NCBI RefSeq assembly: GCF_028553805.1
Contig: NZ_CP067141.1
Coordinates: 1 to 64,000 of the forward strand
DNA length: 64,000 nucleotides
Direction of reading: 5' to 3'
Origin: Paracoccus saliphilus
GTDB taxonomy: Bacteria > Pseudomonadota > Alphaproteobacteria > Rhodobacterales > Rhodobacteraceae
Positions 44,518 to 53,259 of this stretch are shown one piece after another. The notes below the pieces were generated by a model that was not told the origin of the DNA, searched no databases, and worked only from the letters and a program-made list of their open reading frames with translations. The translations under genes were made by a program, and so were the position numbers. Numbering within the stretch: the stretch's first letter is position 1; each line of letters opens with the position of its first letter.

Positions 44518-45686
44518 GCGCCCTCACCTTCGATGATCGCGGCGGCCGAGCAGATGCCGCGGTCGTAATTGACCATGCCGAAGCCCGAGACCAGCGCCCT
44601 TGCTGCTTTTGCCACCTGTGTCGGCCCGGCGGTTGCGGTGACCTGGCGGACTGCCTCGGTCAGGCCAAGGAAACCGCCCGCCGCCCCGGCCTGTCCGGCC
44701 GAAAGCTGCCCGCCCGAGCTGTTATGCGGGAAATCCCCGTCTGTGGTCGTGTCGCGGGAGGCGAGAAAGCGCGCGCCCTCGCCCTTGGGGCAAAAGCCCA
44801 GATCCTCGGCCTGCATGGCGCAGATCACCGGGTAATCGTCATAGGTCTGCAGCAGGTCGATATCGCTCGGCCCGATCCCGGCGGCGTCCCACATGTCCGG
44901 CGCGTCTGCGGTCCAGCCGCCGCGATATTGGGCGGGATCGTCGGGAAAGGCGTTGTGACGTTCTATCGTGGCGCGGATGCGGGCATGGGGCAGGCGCAGC
45001 GCGCGGGCGCGATCCTCGGACATGACCAGGAACGCTTCGGCCCCGGCGCAGGGCATGACGCAATCGAACAGGCAGAGCGGGTCCGAGATCATCCGCGCGC
45101 CAAGGTAATCGTCAAGGCCGAGCGCGCCGCGCAGCAAGGCCTGCGGGTTGCGGCGGGCATTGGCGCGTTGGGCGGTGGCGATCCTGCCAAAATCCTCGCG
45201 CGTGGCGCCGTATTTTCGCATGTAGTGATCGGTCAGCAGAGCAAAGACCGCGTTCGGGCCGCCCGCCCCATAGGGATAGCTGGCATCCATCGCGAAACGG
45301 CTGAAGGATTGCAGCAATCGGCGGAAACTGTCGGGCTCGTTGGCGTCCCCGGCGGTGCAGGCGACGATCTCGGCCTCGCCCATTTGCACGGCGCGGGCGG
45401 CGCGGCGCAGGGCGACGACACCGCAGGCGCCGCCGACCGTCACGGTTTCCAGCCAGCGCAGGTCGAGGCCGAGATGATCGGCCAGGCCCGGCGCAGAGTC
45501 TGGAAACAGCGAGAAGGATGACACCGTCAGCCCGTCGATTTCGCGCGGGGTCAGCCCTGCCGCCTTCAGCGATCCACGCAGGGCGGAGCCGAGCCAGTAT
45601 TGCGCCGGATGCGGAGAGAACCGCGTATAGGGCATGGTGAACGGCGCGGCGACGACCACGCCGTCATAGGGGGCGGGGGCGGTCAT
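44514..45686 (-). CDS. Thiolase-fold acyltransferase/aldolase (SCP2/lipid-transfer type)
   Basis: The 390-residue protein has the thiolase fold with a nucleophile-region cysteine (VGGACGVVAL, Cys88). The C-terminal glycine region reads GGQLSAGQAGAAGG, without the usual GHP histidine, as in several lipid-transfer thiolase-like enzymes. Such proteins paired with DUF35 partners can act as retro-aldolases that shorten side chains, as known for Ltp2 with ChsH-type DUF35 proteins in steroid degradation. It is coupled by 4-bp overlaps to the CoA ligase upstream and the DUF35/SDR gene downstream. Thiolysis versus aldol cleavage is undecided. Confidence 0.82.
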   Translation of the reverse strand: MTAPAPYDGVVVAAPFTMPYTRFSPHPAQYWLGSALRGSLKAAGLTPREIDGLTVSSFSLFPDSAPGLADHLGLDLRWLETVTVGGACGVVALRRAARAVQMGEAEIVACTAGDANEPDSFRRLLQSFSRFAMDASYPYGAGGPNAVFALLTDHYMRKYGATREDFGRIATAQRANARRNPQALLRGALGLDDYLGARMISDPLCLFDCVMPCAGAEAFLVMSEDRARALRLPHARIRATIERHNAFPDDPAQYRGGWTADAPDMWDAAGIGPSDIDLLQTYDDYPVICAMQAEDLGFCPKGEGARFLASRDTTTDGDFPHNSSGGQLSAGQAGAAGGFLGLTEAVRQVTATAGPTQVAKAARALVSGFGMVNYDRGICSAAAIIEGEGA

Positions 45687-47419
45687 GCCTGCCTCTTTTT
45701 CAGATGCCGCAGGTCATGGGTTTCCGGCTGCCCGACCAGCGCGGCGGCGCGGGTTTTCAGCTCGGCCCGTTGCAGTTTGTTGGTCGCGGTCAGCGGCAGG
45801 GCGTCGGTCAGCGCGATATAGCCGGGGATCTTGTAATAGGCCATGCGATCCAGCGCCCATGCGGCAAGGTCTTCGGGTGCAATATCGGCGCGGGGGACGA
45901 TCAGCGCGAAAACCTCATCGCCGCGCAGCTCATCGGGGACGGCGGCAATGCCGACCGAGGCAATGGCGGGGTGGCGGGCAAGGATCGACTCGACCTCGAC
46001 CGCGGCGATATTCTCGCCCGAGCGGCGGATCACGTTCTTCTTGCGGTCGACGAAATGGATCTGCCCGTCCGGGGCGCGGCGGACGATATCGCCGGTATGG
46101 AACCAGCCGCCTTGCCATGCCTCGGCGGTGGCGTCGGGGTCGTGCAGATATTCGCGGAAGAAGCCCTGATGCGGATCGAAACCCGCAGCGCGGACCAGCA
46201 ATTCGCCCTGTTCGGCGGGATTGCCGTCCTCGCCCTCGATTCGCATTTCCATCGCCGGGCCCGGTTGGCCGAGTGCGCTCTGGCCCACGCTGCGGGGCGT
46301 CCGGCTGGCGGCGATGACTGCGCCCGCGCCGGTCTCGGTCATCGCCCATGCCTCGATCAGCGGAAAGCCGAAGCGGTCCTCGAATGGCCCGTGCAGCTTG
46401 GGATCGACCCCGGCGCCAAAGCCGAAGCGGACGGAATGGCTGCGGTCCAGCGGGCTGTCCGGCAGTCCCATCAGGATCGAGGGCATGACGCCAAGGTAGT
46501 GCAGGCAGGTCGCGCCGCTCTCTGCGACCGATTGCCACCAGCTGCGCGGATGGAACCGGTCCAGCGCGATCAGGCAGCCGCCCACCGCGATCATCGCCAT
46601 GAAGGAATAGGCCATGGCGTTCATGTGAAAGATCGGCAGCGGGGTCAGCATCCGCTCTCCATCGGAGGACAATGCGCAGAGGCTGCCCTCTTGCGCATAC
46701 CACTGGCCCGCCCGCAGGAAATATTCATTCGTCAGTACGCAGCCCTTGGGCCTGCCGGTGCTGCCCGAGGTGAACAGCACCGCCGTCTCGTGGGTGCGGC
46801 CGGGGATGTCGTCGAAGACCGGTCCCGACGTCAGTTGCGCGATGGCCTCCCCCGGCGCATGGACCGGCACGCCGGGGATGGCGGCCTGTAGATCGGCGTG
46901 GCGGGACCGGATCGCGATGATCAGCGCCGGGCGGGTCAGGCTGGCCATATGTTCCAGCTCGGCGGCGCGCAGATCGGGATTGATCGGCACGACCGACAGG
47001 CCGAGTCCGTTGGCGGCCAGCCAATACAGGAAGAAATCCGGGCGGTTTTCCAGAAGCAGCATCAGCCGCATGCCCCGAACCGCCCCGGCGGCCTGGAGGG
47101 ATTCGCGGATCGCCCGCACCCGGGTTGCGGCCTCGGCATAGGTCAGTTCGATTGCGTCCCGCGATGGCTGGGGGCCAGCCCCCGTCGCCGGGTGGTTCTC
47201 GAACCAGTGGCGCACCACCCGACAACCCCCGGGATATTTGGATGAAGAAGAAGCCGGCGGAGAAGAGCGTTTGTCTCGATCGGCGGAGGGGGCGTCATCG
47301 AGTGAAATGCCATAGGCCCGCGCGGTTTCCGGCAGCACGCAAAGGAATGGGCGATCTGGCCAGCGGTTTGCGGCGGTGGCGAAGGCGTCTGCGACGGTAT
47401 CGGCCTGCATCGGGTTCAT
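45683..47419 (-). CDS. AMP-dependent CoA ligase with an in-frame repeat-element insertion
   Basis: The 578-residue protein is an acyl/aryl-CoA synthetase, with TAVLFTSGSTGRPKGC (P-loop), AWAMTETGAGA, GWFHTGDIVRRAPDG and a C-terminal lysine-rich DRKKNVIRRSGENI region. It should activate a carboxylic acid for the thiolase step. The start at 47419 overlaps the beta-subunit stop by 4 bp. Residues about 56-89 (SSSSKYPGGCRVVRHWFENH onward) are encoded by a long-form copy of the 3'-end repeat, antisense to the gene. They sit between RAYGIS and IELTYAEAA, where relatives normally continue directly. The reading frame stays open. Activity with this extra loop is untested. Confidence 0.85.
   Translation of the reverse strand: MNPMQADTVADAFATAANRWPDRPFLCVLPETARAYGISLDDAPSADRDKRSSPPASSSSKYPGGCRVVRHWFENHPATGAGPQPSRDAIELTYAEAATRVRAIRESLQAAGAVRGMRLMLLLENRPDFFLYWLAANGLGLSVVPINPDLRAAELEHMASLTRPALIIAIRSRHADLQAAIPGVPVHAPGEAIAQLTSGPVFDDIPGRTHETAVLFTSGSTGRPKGCVLTNEYFLRAGQWYAQEGSLCALSSDGERMLTPLPIFHMNAMAYSFMAMIAVGGCLIALDRFHPRSWWQSVAESGATCLHYLGVMPSILMGLPDSPLDRSHSVRFGFGAGVDPKLHGPFEDRFGFPLIEAWAMTETGAGAVIAASRTPRSVGQSALGQPGPAMEMRIEGEDGNPAEQGELLVRAAGFDPHQGFFREYLHDPDATAEAWQGGWFHTGDIVRRAPDGQIHFVDRKKNVIRRSGENIAAVEVESILARHPAIASVGIAAVPDELRGDEVFALIVPRADIAPEDLAAWALDRMAYYKIPGYIALTDALPLTATNKLQRAELKTRAAALVGQPETHDLRHLKKRQA
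47154..47253 (+). repeat. Palindromic repeat, copy 8 (long form), inside the CoA ligase gene
   Basis: It runs from GCGTCCCGCGATGGCTGG, through GGGGGCCAGCCCCC and the inner block GTCGCCGGGTGGT...ACCACCCGAC, to GATATTTGGATGAAGAAGAA. It lies wholly within coding sequence, antisense to the ligase, and is translated through. Confidence 0.92.
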
Positions 47420-47883
47420 GGCAGCAACTGGATATTGCCGAAGGCGGCGTCGCAATTCAGGATATCGACCCGCTTCCCGGCGATCATGATCTTGCCGTCC
47501 ACCCGCTTGAGGTGATGGCGCACGGTCAGGGCCAGCAGCATCTGCTCGTCCAGCCGCGTCTCGACATAGTGCATCTGCGTGACCACCCGCGCCTCGTCAT
47601 CCGAGACTTCCTCGATGCGGGGGCGGTTCAGCACATGGTGACAGCGGCTTTTCGGTTTCTGGCTGAAGGTGCGCGCGCCGTGCAGCCGCTCGACCCGCAG
47701 GCGCAGCATGAAATTGTCTTCATAGAGCAGCGAGGTCTCGTTGATCGGGTCCTGCTGGTTCCAGTTCAGCGGCATCCAGTAGATGGCCTCGGGCAGCCAC
47801 AGATCCAGCCAGTCGTGAAACTGGCCCTGGTCCAGCATCCATGCCTCGTCATAAACGAAATCGGTGATCTCTTCGGGTTTCAT
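47416..47883 (-). CDS. Aromatic ring-hydroxylating dioxygenase, beta subunit
   Basis: The 155-residue protein has the small-subunit fold of Rieske oxygenases: YDEAWMLDQGQFHDWLDLW near the start and RVERLHGARTFSQKPKSR in the middle. It stabilises the alpha-beta oligomer and is not itself catalytic. Start 47883 overlaps the alpha-subunit stop by 4 bp (ATGA). The longer frame upstream lies inside the alpha gene. Confidence 0.9.
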   Translation of the reverse strand: MKPEEITDFVYDEAWMLDQGQFHDWLDLWLPEAIYWMPLNWNQQDPINETSLLYEDNFMLRLRVERLHGARTFSQKPKSRCHHVLNRPRIEEVSDDEARVVTQMHYVETRLDEQMLLALTVRHHLKRVDGKIMIAGKRVDILNCDAAFGNIQLLP

Positions 47884-49205
47884 GCCGCACCCCCGATCAT
47901 GAAGCGCTTCCAGGCGTTGAACTGGTTGCGCATCTGCCGCTCGGTCGTGCCGTTCAGCACGGCCTCTTGCGACAGGTCCTCGCCCTCTTCGTAGAGCCGC
48001 TGGACATTCACCCATTCAAGCCCGTCGGCCATCAACCCCTCCTGCGCGCGCTCATACATTTCCAGATCGTCATGCCCGACCATCGAGGTTGGCGCGTTGA
48101 TCATCCGGTTATACATCGCGGTGCGGGCGACAAGCTGGTCGGGGGCGCCGTCCAGCCGGAAGATCCAGCTTTCCACCAGCGTCTTGTCGGCGGCAAGCGG
48201 GATGAAGTTGCGCAATTGCTGGATCGGGCCCTTGATCATGATATTGGGGAAATAGACCGTGTTATGCCGGTTCTCGCCGAGGATTTCCTTGGCGCGATCC
48301 TCTCCGTAAGCCTCGACCATCGACTCGAAATAGCCGGGGATCGCCGAGTAATCCGAATGGATCGAGTGATGCACCCCGGTATGGCCGTGCCCGTTTGGCC
48401 ATGTGCGGATGCCCATGTTCTCAAAGAATTCATAGGGCGACATGAAGGGCGCGATAATCTCCATCGCCGGGGGCTTTGGGGTGTCCTCGGTCTTGTCCAT
48501 CGACTCCCAAATCTTCACGGCGGTGCCGGCGCTGGATTCATGCGCGACCATCGGGTGGCACGTGTCGGTCTGGTTCTCGACCAGCATCTTCCAGTTGCAG
48601 CGATGCATGTAGCGCAGCGGCGCGCCCGCCACTGTCAGGCTGCCCACCGGCGAGCGGTCCACCATGTTGTCCAGCGAGGACAGCGAGTCGCCGAAGAAAT
48701 CCTCGAAAGCGATCCCCTCGCGCGCCAGCCGGGCAAAGATGAAGCCGCGGTAATTATGCCATGAGCCGACCGCGGCCATGCCCTTGGCGGCCTCGGTCCC
48801 CTCCAGTCCAGTGCCCTGATAGCCCTTTTTCAGTGGGATCGCGAGCAGGCAGCCATCGGTCTTGAAGGACCATGCGTGATAGGGACAGCGAAAGAACTTG
48901 CCGGTATTGCCCGCCTTGTCGATGGCGATCTTGGTGCCCTTATGCGGGCAGCGGTTATACAGCACCTTGATCTCGCCATCCGAATGGCGGACCTGCAACA
49001 GCGGCTGATCGCCGATCTGCGTGGTGATGTAATCGCCGGGATTGGGGGTCTGGCTTTCATGGCCGACATAGACCCAGCTATTGGGAAACAGGTTGCGCAT
49101 TTCCAGCCGGAAGATCCCGGGGCTGGTATAGACATCGCGATGCACCTGTTCGGGCCGGATCACGCGGTCGATGACCTCGTGGATCTGTTGTGTTTCATCG
49201 GTCAT
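47880..49205 (-). CDS. Aromatic ring-hydroxylating dioxygenase, alpha subunit (Rieske)
   Basis: The 441-residue protein has a Rieske [2Fe-2S] domain (CPHKGTKIA about residue 85, then CPYHAWSF). The catalytic mononuclear iron site lies around NQTDTCHPMVAHESS. It would hydroxylate an aromatic or indolic carboxylate using electrons from the reductase encoded next to it. ATG 49205 follows CAGGGAGAG. With the CoA ligase, isatin-hydrolase-like and Ior genes nearby, oxidation of the indole ring of an auxin-like acid is my best inference. The substrate is not proven. Confidence 0.92.
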   Translation of the reverse strand: MTDETQQIHEVIDRVIRPEQVHRDVYTSPGIFRLEMRNLFPNSWVYVGHESQTPNPGDYITTQIGDQPLLQVRHSDGEIKVLYNRCPHKGTKIAIDKAGNTGKFFRCPYHAWSFKTDGCLLAIPLKKGYQGTGLEGTEAAKGMAAVGSWHNYRGFIFARLAREGIAFEDFFGDSLSSLDNMVDRSPVGSLTVAGAPLRYMHRCNWKMLVENQTDTCHPMVAHESSAGTAVKIWESMDKTEDTPKPPAMEIIAPFMSPYEFFENMGIRTWPNGHGHTGVHHSIHSDYSAIPGYFESMVEAYGEDRAKEILGENRHNTVYFPNIMIKGPIQQLRNFIPLAADKTLVESWIFRLDGAPDQLVARTAMYNRMINAPTSMVGHDDLEMYERAQEGLMADGLEWVNVQRLYEEGEDLSQEAVLNGTTERQMRNQFNAWKRFMIGGAA

Positions 49206-49237
49206 TTGCTTCTCTCCCTGTTTGCCCCCGGATCTCG

Positions 49238-50230
49238 TCAGAGGTCCAGCTTGAGCCGGGACGACAAGGCCCGGCTGACACAGATCTGCATGACATCGCC
49301 GGCGCTGCGCTCGGCGTCGGACAACACCACGTCGCGGTGATCGGGTGTGCCCTCCAGCACCGCGGTCTGGCAGATCCCGCAATCGCCGCGCTGGCAATCA
49401 TAGATGACGTCGAGGCCGTTTTCCTCCAGCACCTCGATGATGGTCTGTCCCGGCGGCACGGTAAAGACCTGCCCGGTCGAGGCGATCTCGACCTCGAAGG
49501 GGCTGTCGCCCGCCTCGGGTTCGGGCGTGTCGAACAGTTCGGTATGGATACGCTCGGGCGTGAAACCCGCCGCCTCGGCCGCCTGCCGCGTGGCATCGAT
49601 CATCGGACGCGGGCCGCAGACATAGACATGCGTGCCCGGTGCCGCCGCCGCGACCAGATCGGCGACGGGCAGGGGGCCGCCCGCCTCGTCATCGCGATGC
49701 AGCGCGATCTGCTCGCCATGCGCGCCCGTCAGGTGATCGGCATAGGCGGCGACTGCCGCCGAGCGGGCCGCGTAATGCATCCGCCAGTCCCGTCCGCCGC
49801 GCGCCAGCGCAGTCGCCATCGAGATCAGCGGCGTGACCCCGATCCCCCCGGCCAGCAACAGCGCGGGCGCGTCCCCGGTATCCAGCGGAAAATCATTCTG
49901 CGGACCGCGCGCCGTGATCTGGTCGCCCACACCTAGGTGATGCATCCACTTGGAGCCGCCCGCGCCCGCATCGTCGCGGCGGATTGCCAGCAGGTATTCT
50001 TCCGGGTTTTCGGCATCACTGCCAAGGTCGATCAATGAATATGCATTGGTCTTTCCGCCAGGCAGAGCCACCCGGATATGCGCCCCGGCATCATAGGCGG
50101 GCAGCTTCCCGCCATCCGCCGGGACCAGTGCGATCTCGCGGATACCATCGCCCGGATCGGCGATTCGCGTCACGGTCAATTCAAGCTCTTGGGCGGCAGA
50201 CCCGGTCGGGGAAGGCTGTGTCGTCGGCAT
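49238..50230 (-). CDS. Oxygenase reductase (FNR-type with plant-type [2Fe-2S] ferredoxin domain)
   Basis: The 330-residue protein has an FNR-like flavin/NAD region, with NAYSLIDLG for flavin binding, LLLAGGIGVTPLISMATAL for NAD binding and YVCGPRPMI. A C-terminal plant-type ferredoxin with YDCQRGDCGICQTAV and a distal cysteine (MQICVSRAL) follows. This is the VanB/PDR arrangement. It passes electrons from NADH to the Rieske oxygenase. It is the first gene of the leftward catabolic unit, transcribed from the divergent promoter near 50.3 kb. ATG 50254 is an alternative start. Confidence 0.9.
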   Translation of the reverse strand: MPTTQPSPTGSAAQELELTVTRIADPGDGIREIALVPADGGKLPAYDAGAHIRVALPGGKTNAYSLIDLGSDAENPEEYLLAIRRDDAGAGGSKWMHHLGVGDQITARGPQNDFPLDTGDAPALLLAGGIGVTPLISMATALARGGRDWRMHYAARSAAVAAYADHLTGAHGEQIALHRDDEAGGPLPVADLVAAAAPGTHVYVCGPRPMIDATRQAAEAAGFTPERIHTELFDTPEPEAGDSPFEVEIASTGQVFTVPPGQTIIEVLEENGLDVIYDCQRGDCGICQTAVLEGTPDHRDVVLSDAERSAGDVMQICVSRALSSRLKLDL

Positions 50231-50298
50231 TGTCCGATCCTGTTGGCGTTGCACAAATTCCTGCGCTGGCTGGCGATCTTGGGGCCGCCCTGTTTCGG

Positions 50299-50364
50299 AA
50301 AATATGAAATATCATGCTTTCTCCTGTCAATCTTTAAACTTAAAAAAATGCAGTTTCATATTTT
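50299..50364. promoter_or_regulatory. Divergent promoter region with a long-spaced perfect inverted repeat
   Basis: AAAATATGAAA (50299-50309) and TTTCATATTTT (50354-50364) are perfect 11-bp inverted copies 44 bp apart. They lie in the AT-rich interval between the reductase gene and dctP (system 5). One half-site faces each gene, which fits a dimeric MarR regulator acting on both. The half-sites share AAATATG with the sites at 41480 and 53912. Confidence 0.5.
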
Positions 50365-50430
50365 TCTTGCGTGAAGGGGGCGTTTGGTGAGAGGCTTTCG
50401 GAAAAAGATTCGTCAACCGGGAGCCACCTC

Positions 50431-51459
50431 ATGAAGCATTTCAATACCCGCCTTCTGGCAGCCACGGCCGCCCTGTGCCTGTCGGCCCTGCCATCGCTTG
50501 CGCAGGACGTGACCCTGCGCCTTTCCAACTGGCTGCCGGTGTCGCATCCGGTGGTCAAGGATATCATGGTGCCCTGGGCCGAACAGGTGAAGGAAGCGAC
50601 CGAGGGCCGGGTCGAAGTCCAGATCCTCGACGCCCCCCTGGGCCCGCCGCCCGCGCATTTCGACCTTGTCTCGTCGGGCGCGGCCGATATCGCATTCTCG
50701 GCGCATAGCTATACGCCGGGGCGTTTCTCGCTGACGCAGCTTGCCGAACTGCCCTTCCTGACCCCGAGTTCCGAGGCGAATTCAGTCGCCTTCTGGCGGG
50801 TGTGGGAAGAGATGCTGGCCGAGCAGAACGAACATGCCGGGGTCAAGGTGCTGGCGCTGTTCGGGCATGGGCCGGGGCAGCTTTTCACCACCTCGAAACC
50901 GGTCAGTCCCGTCTCGGGGCTCGAAGGGGCCAAGATCCGTGTCGCGGGCGAGGTGACGGATCAGCTTGTCACGAATCTGGGCATGGTCTCGGTCCAGGCG
51001 CCTTCCTCGGAAAGTTACGAGTTGCTGCATAACGGCGTCGCCGACGGGATCGTGTTCCCCTATGAATCCGTGCCCTTCTTCAAGCTGGACGATACGGTGA
51101 AGCAGGCGCTGACCGTCGATGGCGGCATGTATAACGTGTCCTTTTTCATGGTCATGAACCAGGCGCGCTATGACAGCCTGTCAGAGGCCGACCGTGCCGC
51201 GATCGACAAGGTCTCGGGCGAGGCGCTGGTGCGCATGGCGGGCAAGGCATGGGATGCCGCCGACAAGGCCGGGCGCGAGGCGATGGAGGGCAAGGTCGCC
51301 TTCACCCCCGCCGAGGGCGATGACCTGGCCGCGCTGCAGGCCGCGTCGGATTCGATCTATGAATCTGTGCGCGGGAAATACGAGGCCAAGGGCGTCGATT
51401 TCGACGCGGCACTGGAGATGTTCAAATCCGAGATCGAGAAAGTGCAGGCCGGGGAATGA
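50431..51459 (+). CDS. dctP: TRAP transporter solute receptor DctP (system 5)
   Basis: The 342-residue product has a signal peptide (MKHFNTRLLAATAALCLSA, cleavage near SLAQD) and a DctP binding domain (LRLSNWLPVSHPVVKDIMVP; later GAKIRVAGEVTDQLVTNLG with the ligand arginine). ATG 50431 follows GGGAG by 8 bp. It is divergent from the dioxygenase operon and coupled to dctQ by an ATGA overlap. By context it should bind the aromatic or indolic acid degraded by this island. Confidence 0.9.
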   Translation: MKHFNTRLLAATAALCLSALPSLAQDVTLRLSNWLPVSHPVVKDIMVPWAEQVKEATEGRVEVQILDAPLGPPPAHFDLVSSGAADIAFSAHSYTPGRFSLTQLAELPFLTPSSEANSVAFWRVWEEMLAEQNEHAGVKVLALFGHGPGQLFTTSKPVSPVSGLEGAKIRVAGEVTDQLVTNLGMVSVQAPSSESYELLHNGVADGIVFPYESVPFFKLDDTVKQALTVDGGMYNVSFFMVMNQARYDSLSEADRAAIDKVSGEALVRMAGKAWDAADKAGREAMEGKVAFTPAEGDDLAALQAASDSIYESVRGKYEAKGVDFDAALEMFKSEIEKVQAGE

Positions 51460-51935
51460 CGGTCGAGCAGCTGCGTGCCGGCATGCGAACCGTCACCGCG
51501 GTTCTTCTGGGCGTGCTGCTGGTCGCACTGACCGCGGTGACGGTGGTGGACGTGGTCGGCCGTTACGTTTTCAACAGCCCGCTATCGGGAGGCACGGAAC
51601 TGACCGAGCTTCTGGTCATGGGCGTCGTCTTTGCCGGGCTGCCCGCCATCACGCTGGATGACGGCCATATCACCGCCGATCTGTTCACCCAGCTATTCAG
51701 CTCGCGCGGCAAGGAAATACAGCTTTTCTTCGCGCGCGTCCTGTCCGCTGTCGCATTGGCGTTTGGAGGCTGGCAGCTATGGGAGCACGGGGCGCGGCTG
51801 GCCGGCTACAACCAGACCACGCTCTACCTGAAAATCCCGATGGGTCCGGTGGCACAATTTGCCGCCGTGATCTGTGTGGTCTCGGCGGCGATGGTCCTTG
51901 CAATGGCGGTGCTGCGGGTCCGGCGCGCCGAATAA
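51456..51935 (+). CDS. dctQ: TRAP transporter small permease DctQ (system 5)
   Basis: The 159-residue protein has four hydrophobic segments and the DctQ signature GRYVFNSPLSGGTELTELL (about residues 35-53). It overlaps the dctP stop codon by 4 bp and precedes dctM. Confidence 0.88.
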   Translation: MTVEQLRAGMRTVTAVLLGVLLVALTAVTVVDVVGRYVFNSPLSGGTELTELLVMGVVFAGLPAITLDDGHITADLFTQLFSSRGKEIQLFFARVLSAVALAFGGWQLWEHGARLAGYNQTTLYLKIPMGPVAQFAAVICVVSAAMVLAMAVLRVRRAE

Positions 51936-51969
51936 GATCAACCGAATATGGCTCTGGCAGGGAGGTAAC

Positions 51970-53256
51970 ATGGACTGGCCCTTTGGGATGGCGATCCTGT
52001 TCGCGATGCTGTTTCTGGGAATCCCGATCGGGTTCTCGCTGGTCCTGGTCGGCATTGTCGGCATTTCCAGCATCATCGGCCTGGACCCCGCCCTGTCCAT
52101 GCTGGGGCAGATCTTTTTCGACACCGCGCGCAGCTATTCCCTGTCGGTCGTGCCGATGTTCCTGCTGATGGGCAATTTCATCGTGCAGTCAGGGGTCGCC
52201 GACGAGATCTATGACGCCGCCAATGCGTGGCTGCGGCACCGCAAGGGCGGGTTGGCGATGGCGACCGTGGTGGCCTGCGGCGGGTTCGGCTCGGTCTGCG
52301 GCTCGTCTCTGGCGACGGCGGCGACGATGGGCAAGATTGCGCTGCCCGCGATGCGGCGGCACGGCTATTCCGACAGTCTTGCCACTGGCAGCATCGCTGC
52401 GGGCGGCACGCTTGGGATCATCATCCCGCCATCGGTCATCCTGGTGATCTATGGCATCCTGACGCAGCAGGATATCGGCAAGCTGTTTCTGGCAGGCATC
52501 ATTCCTGGCCTGCTCGGGGTGATCGGCTACATGATCGCCGTGCGGATTTCCCTGTGGATGCGTCCCGAGCATCTGACCCAGATGTCGCCGCTACCCTTGC
52601 GCGAACGGCTGCTGGCCCTGCGCGGCGTGCTGCCCGCGATGGTGCTGTTCGCCTTTGTGCTTGGCGGCATCTATCTGGGCGTTTTCACCGCCACCGAGGC
52701 GGCGGGAATGGGTGCGGGCGGGGCGATCCTGCTGACGGCCCTGCGCGGCAAGCTGACGGCGAGGGCCACGCTGACCACGCTGTTCGATTCGGGCAAGACC
52801 ACGGCGGCGATGTTCTTCATCCTGATCGGCGCGCTGTATTTCATGAATTACGTGAACCTGTCGGGCCTGTCCTCGGATATCAAGAATGGCGTTCTGTCGC
52901 TGAACATGCCGCCCTTCGGCATCCTGCTGATGATCTCGCTTTTGCTGCTGGTGCTGGGTTCGCTTCTGGAGAGCCTGTCGATGGTGACGCTGGTCGTGCC
53001 GGTGCTGTTCCCGATCGTCACCTCGCTTGGCATCGATCCGATCTGGTTCGGGATCTTCATCGTCGTGGCAGCCGAACTCAGCTATATCACCCCGCCGATG
53101 GGGATGAATGTCTTTGTCCTGCGCGTGGTCGCGCGCGAAGTGCCGGTGGGGCAGATATTCCGTGGTGTGACGCCCTTCGTGCTGATGGATATCGTCAGGT
53201 TGTTGCTGCTCATGCTGTTCCCGGCATTGGCTCTGGTCATTCCGAACTCGATGTAG
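51970..53256 (+). CDS. dctM: TRAP transporter large permease DctM (system 5)
   Basis: The 428-residue polytopic protein has DctM loops (CGGFGSVCGSSLATAATMGK; AAGGTLGIIIPPSVILVIYG; ELSYITPPMGMNVFVLR). ATG 51970 follows GGAGG by 5 bp; the longer frame begins inside dctQ. It completes a dctPQM transporter next to the dioxygenase genes, and is followed 3 bp later by a marR gene, so regulator and transporter are co-expressed. Confidence 0.92.
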   Translation: MDWPFGMAILFAMLFLGIPIGFSLVLVGIVGISSIIGLDPALSMLGQIFFDTARSYSLSVVPMFLLMGNFIVQSGVADEIYDAANAWLRHRKGGLAMATVVACGGFGSVCGSSLATAATMGKIALPAMRRHGYSDSLATGSIAAGGTLGIIIPPSVILVIYGILTQQDIGKLFLAGIIPGLLGVIGYMIAVRISLWMRPEHLTQMSPLPLRERLLALRGVLPAMVLFAFVLGGIYLGVFTATEAAGMGAGGAILLTALRGKLTARATLTTLFDSGKTTAAMFFILIGALYFMNYVNLSGLSSDIKNGVLSLNMPPFGILLMISLLLLVLGSLLESLSMVTLVVPVLFPIVTSLGIDPIWFGIFIVVAAELSYITPPMGMNVFVLRVVAREVPVGQIFRGVTPFVLMDIVRLLLLMLFPALALVIPNSM

Positions 53257-53259
53257 TCA

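Noticed and set aside
45683-47455. The CoA ligase as a pseudogene broken by the repeat insertion
   Set aside because: The frame remains open through the insertion, all catalytic motifs downstream are intact, and translational coupling overlaps are kept on both sides.
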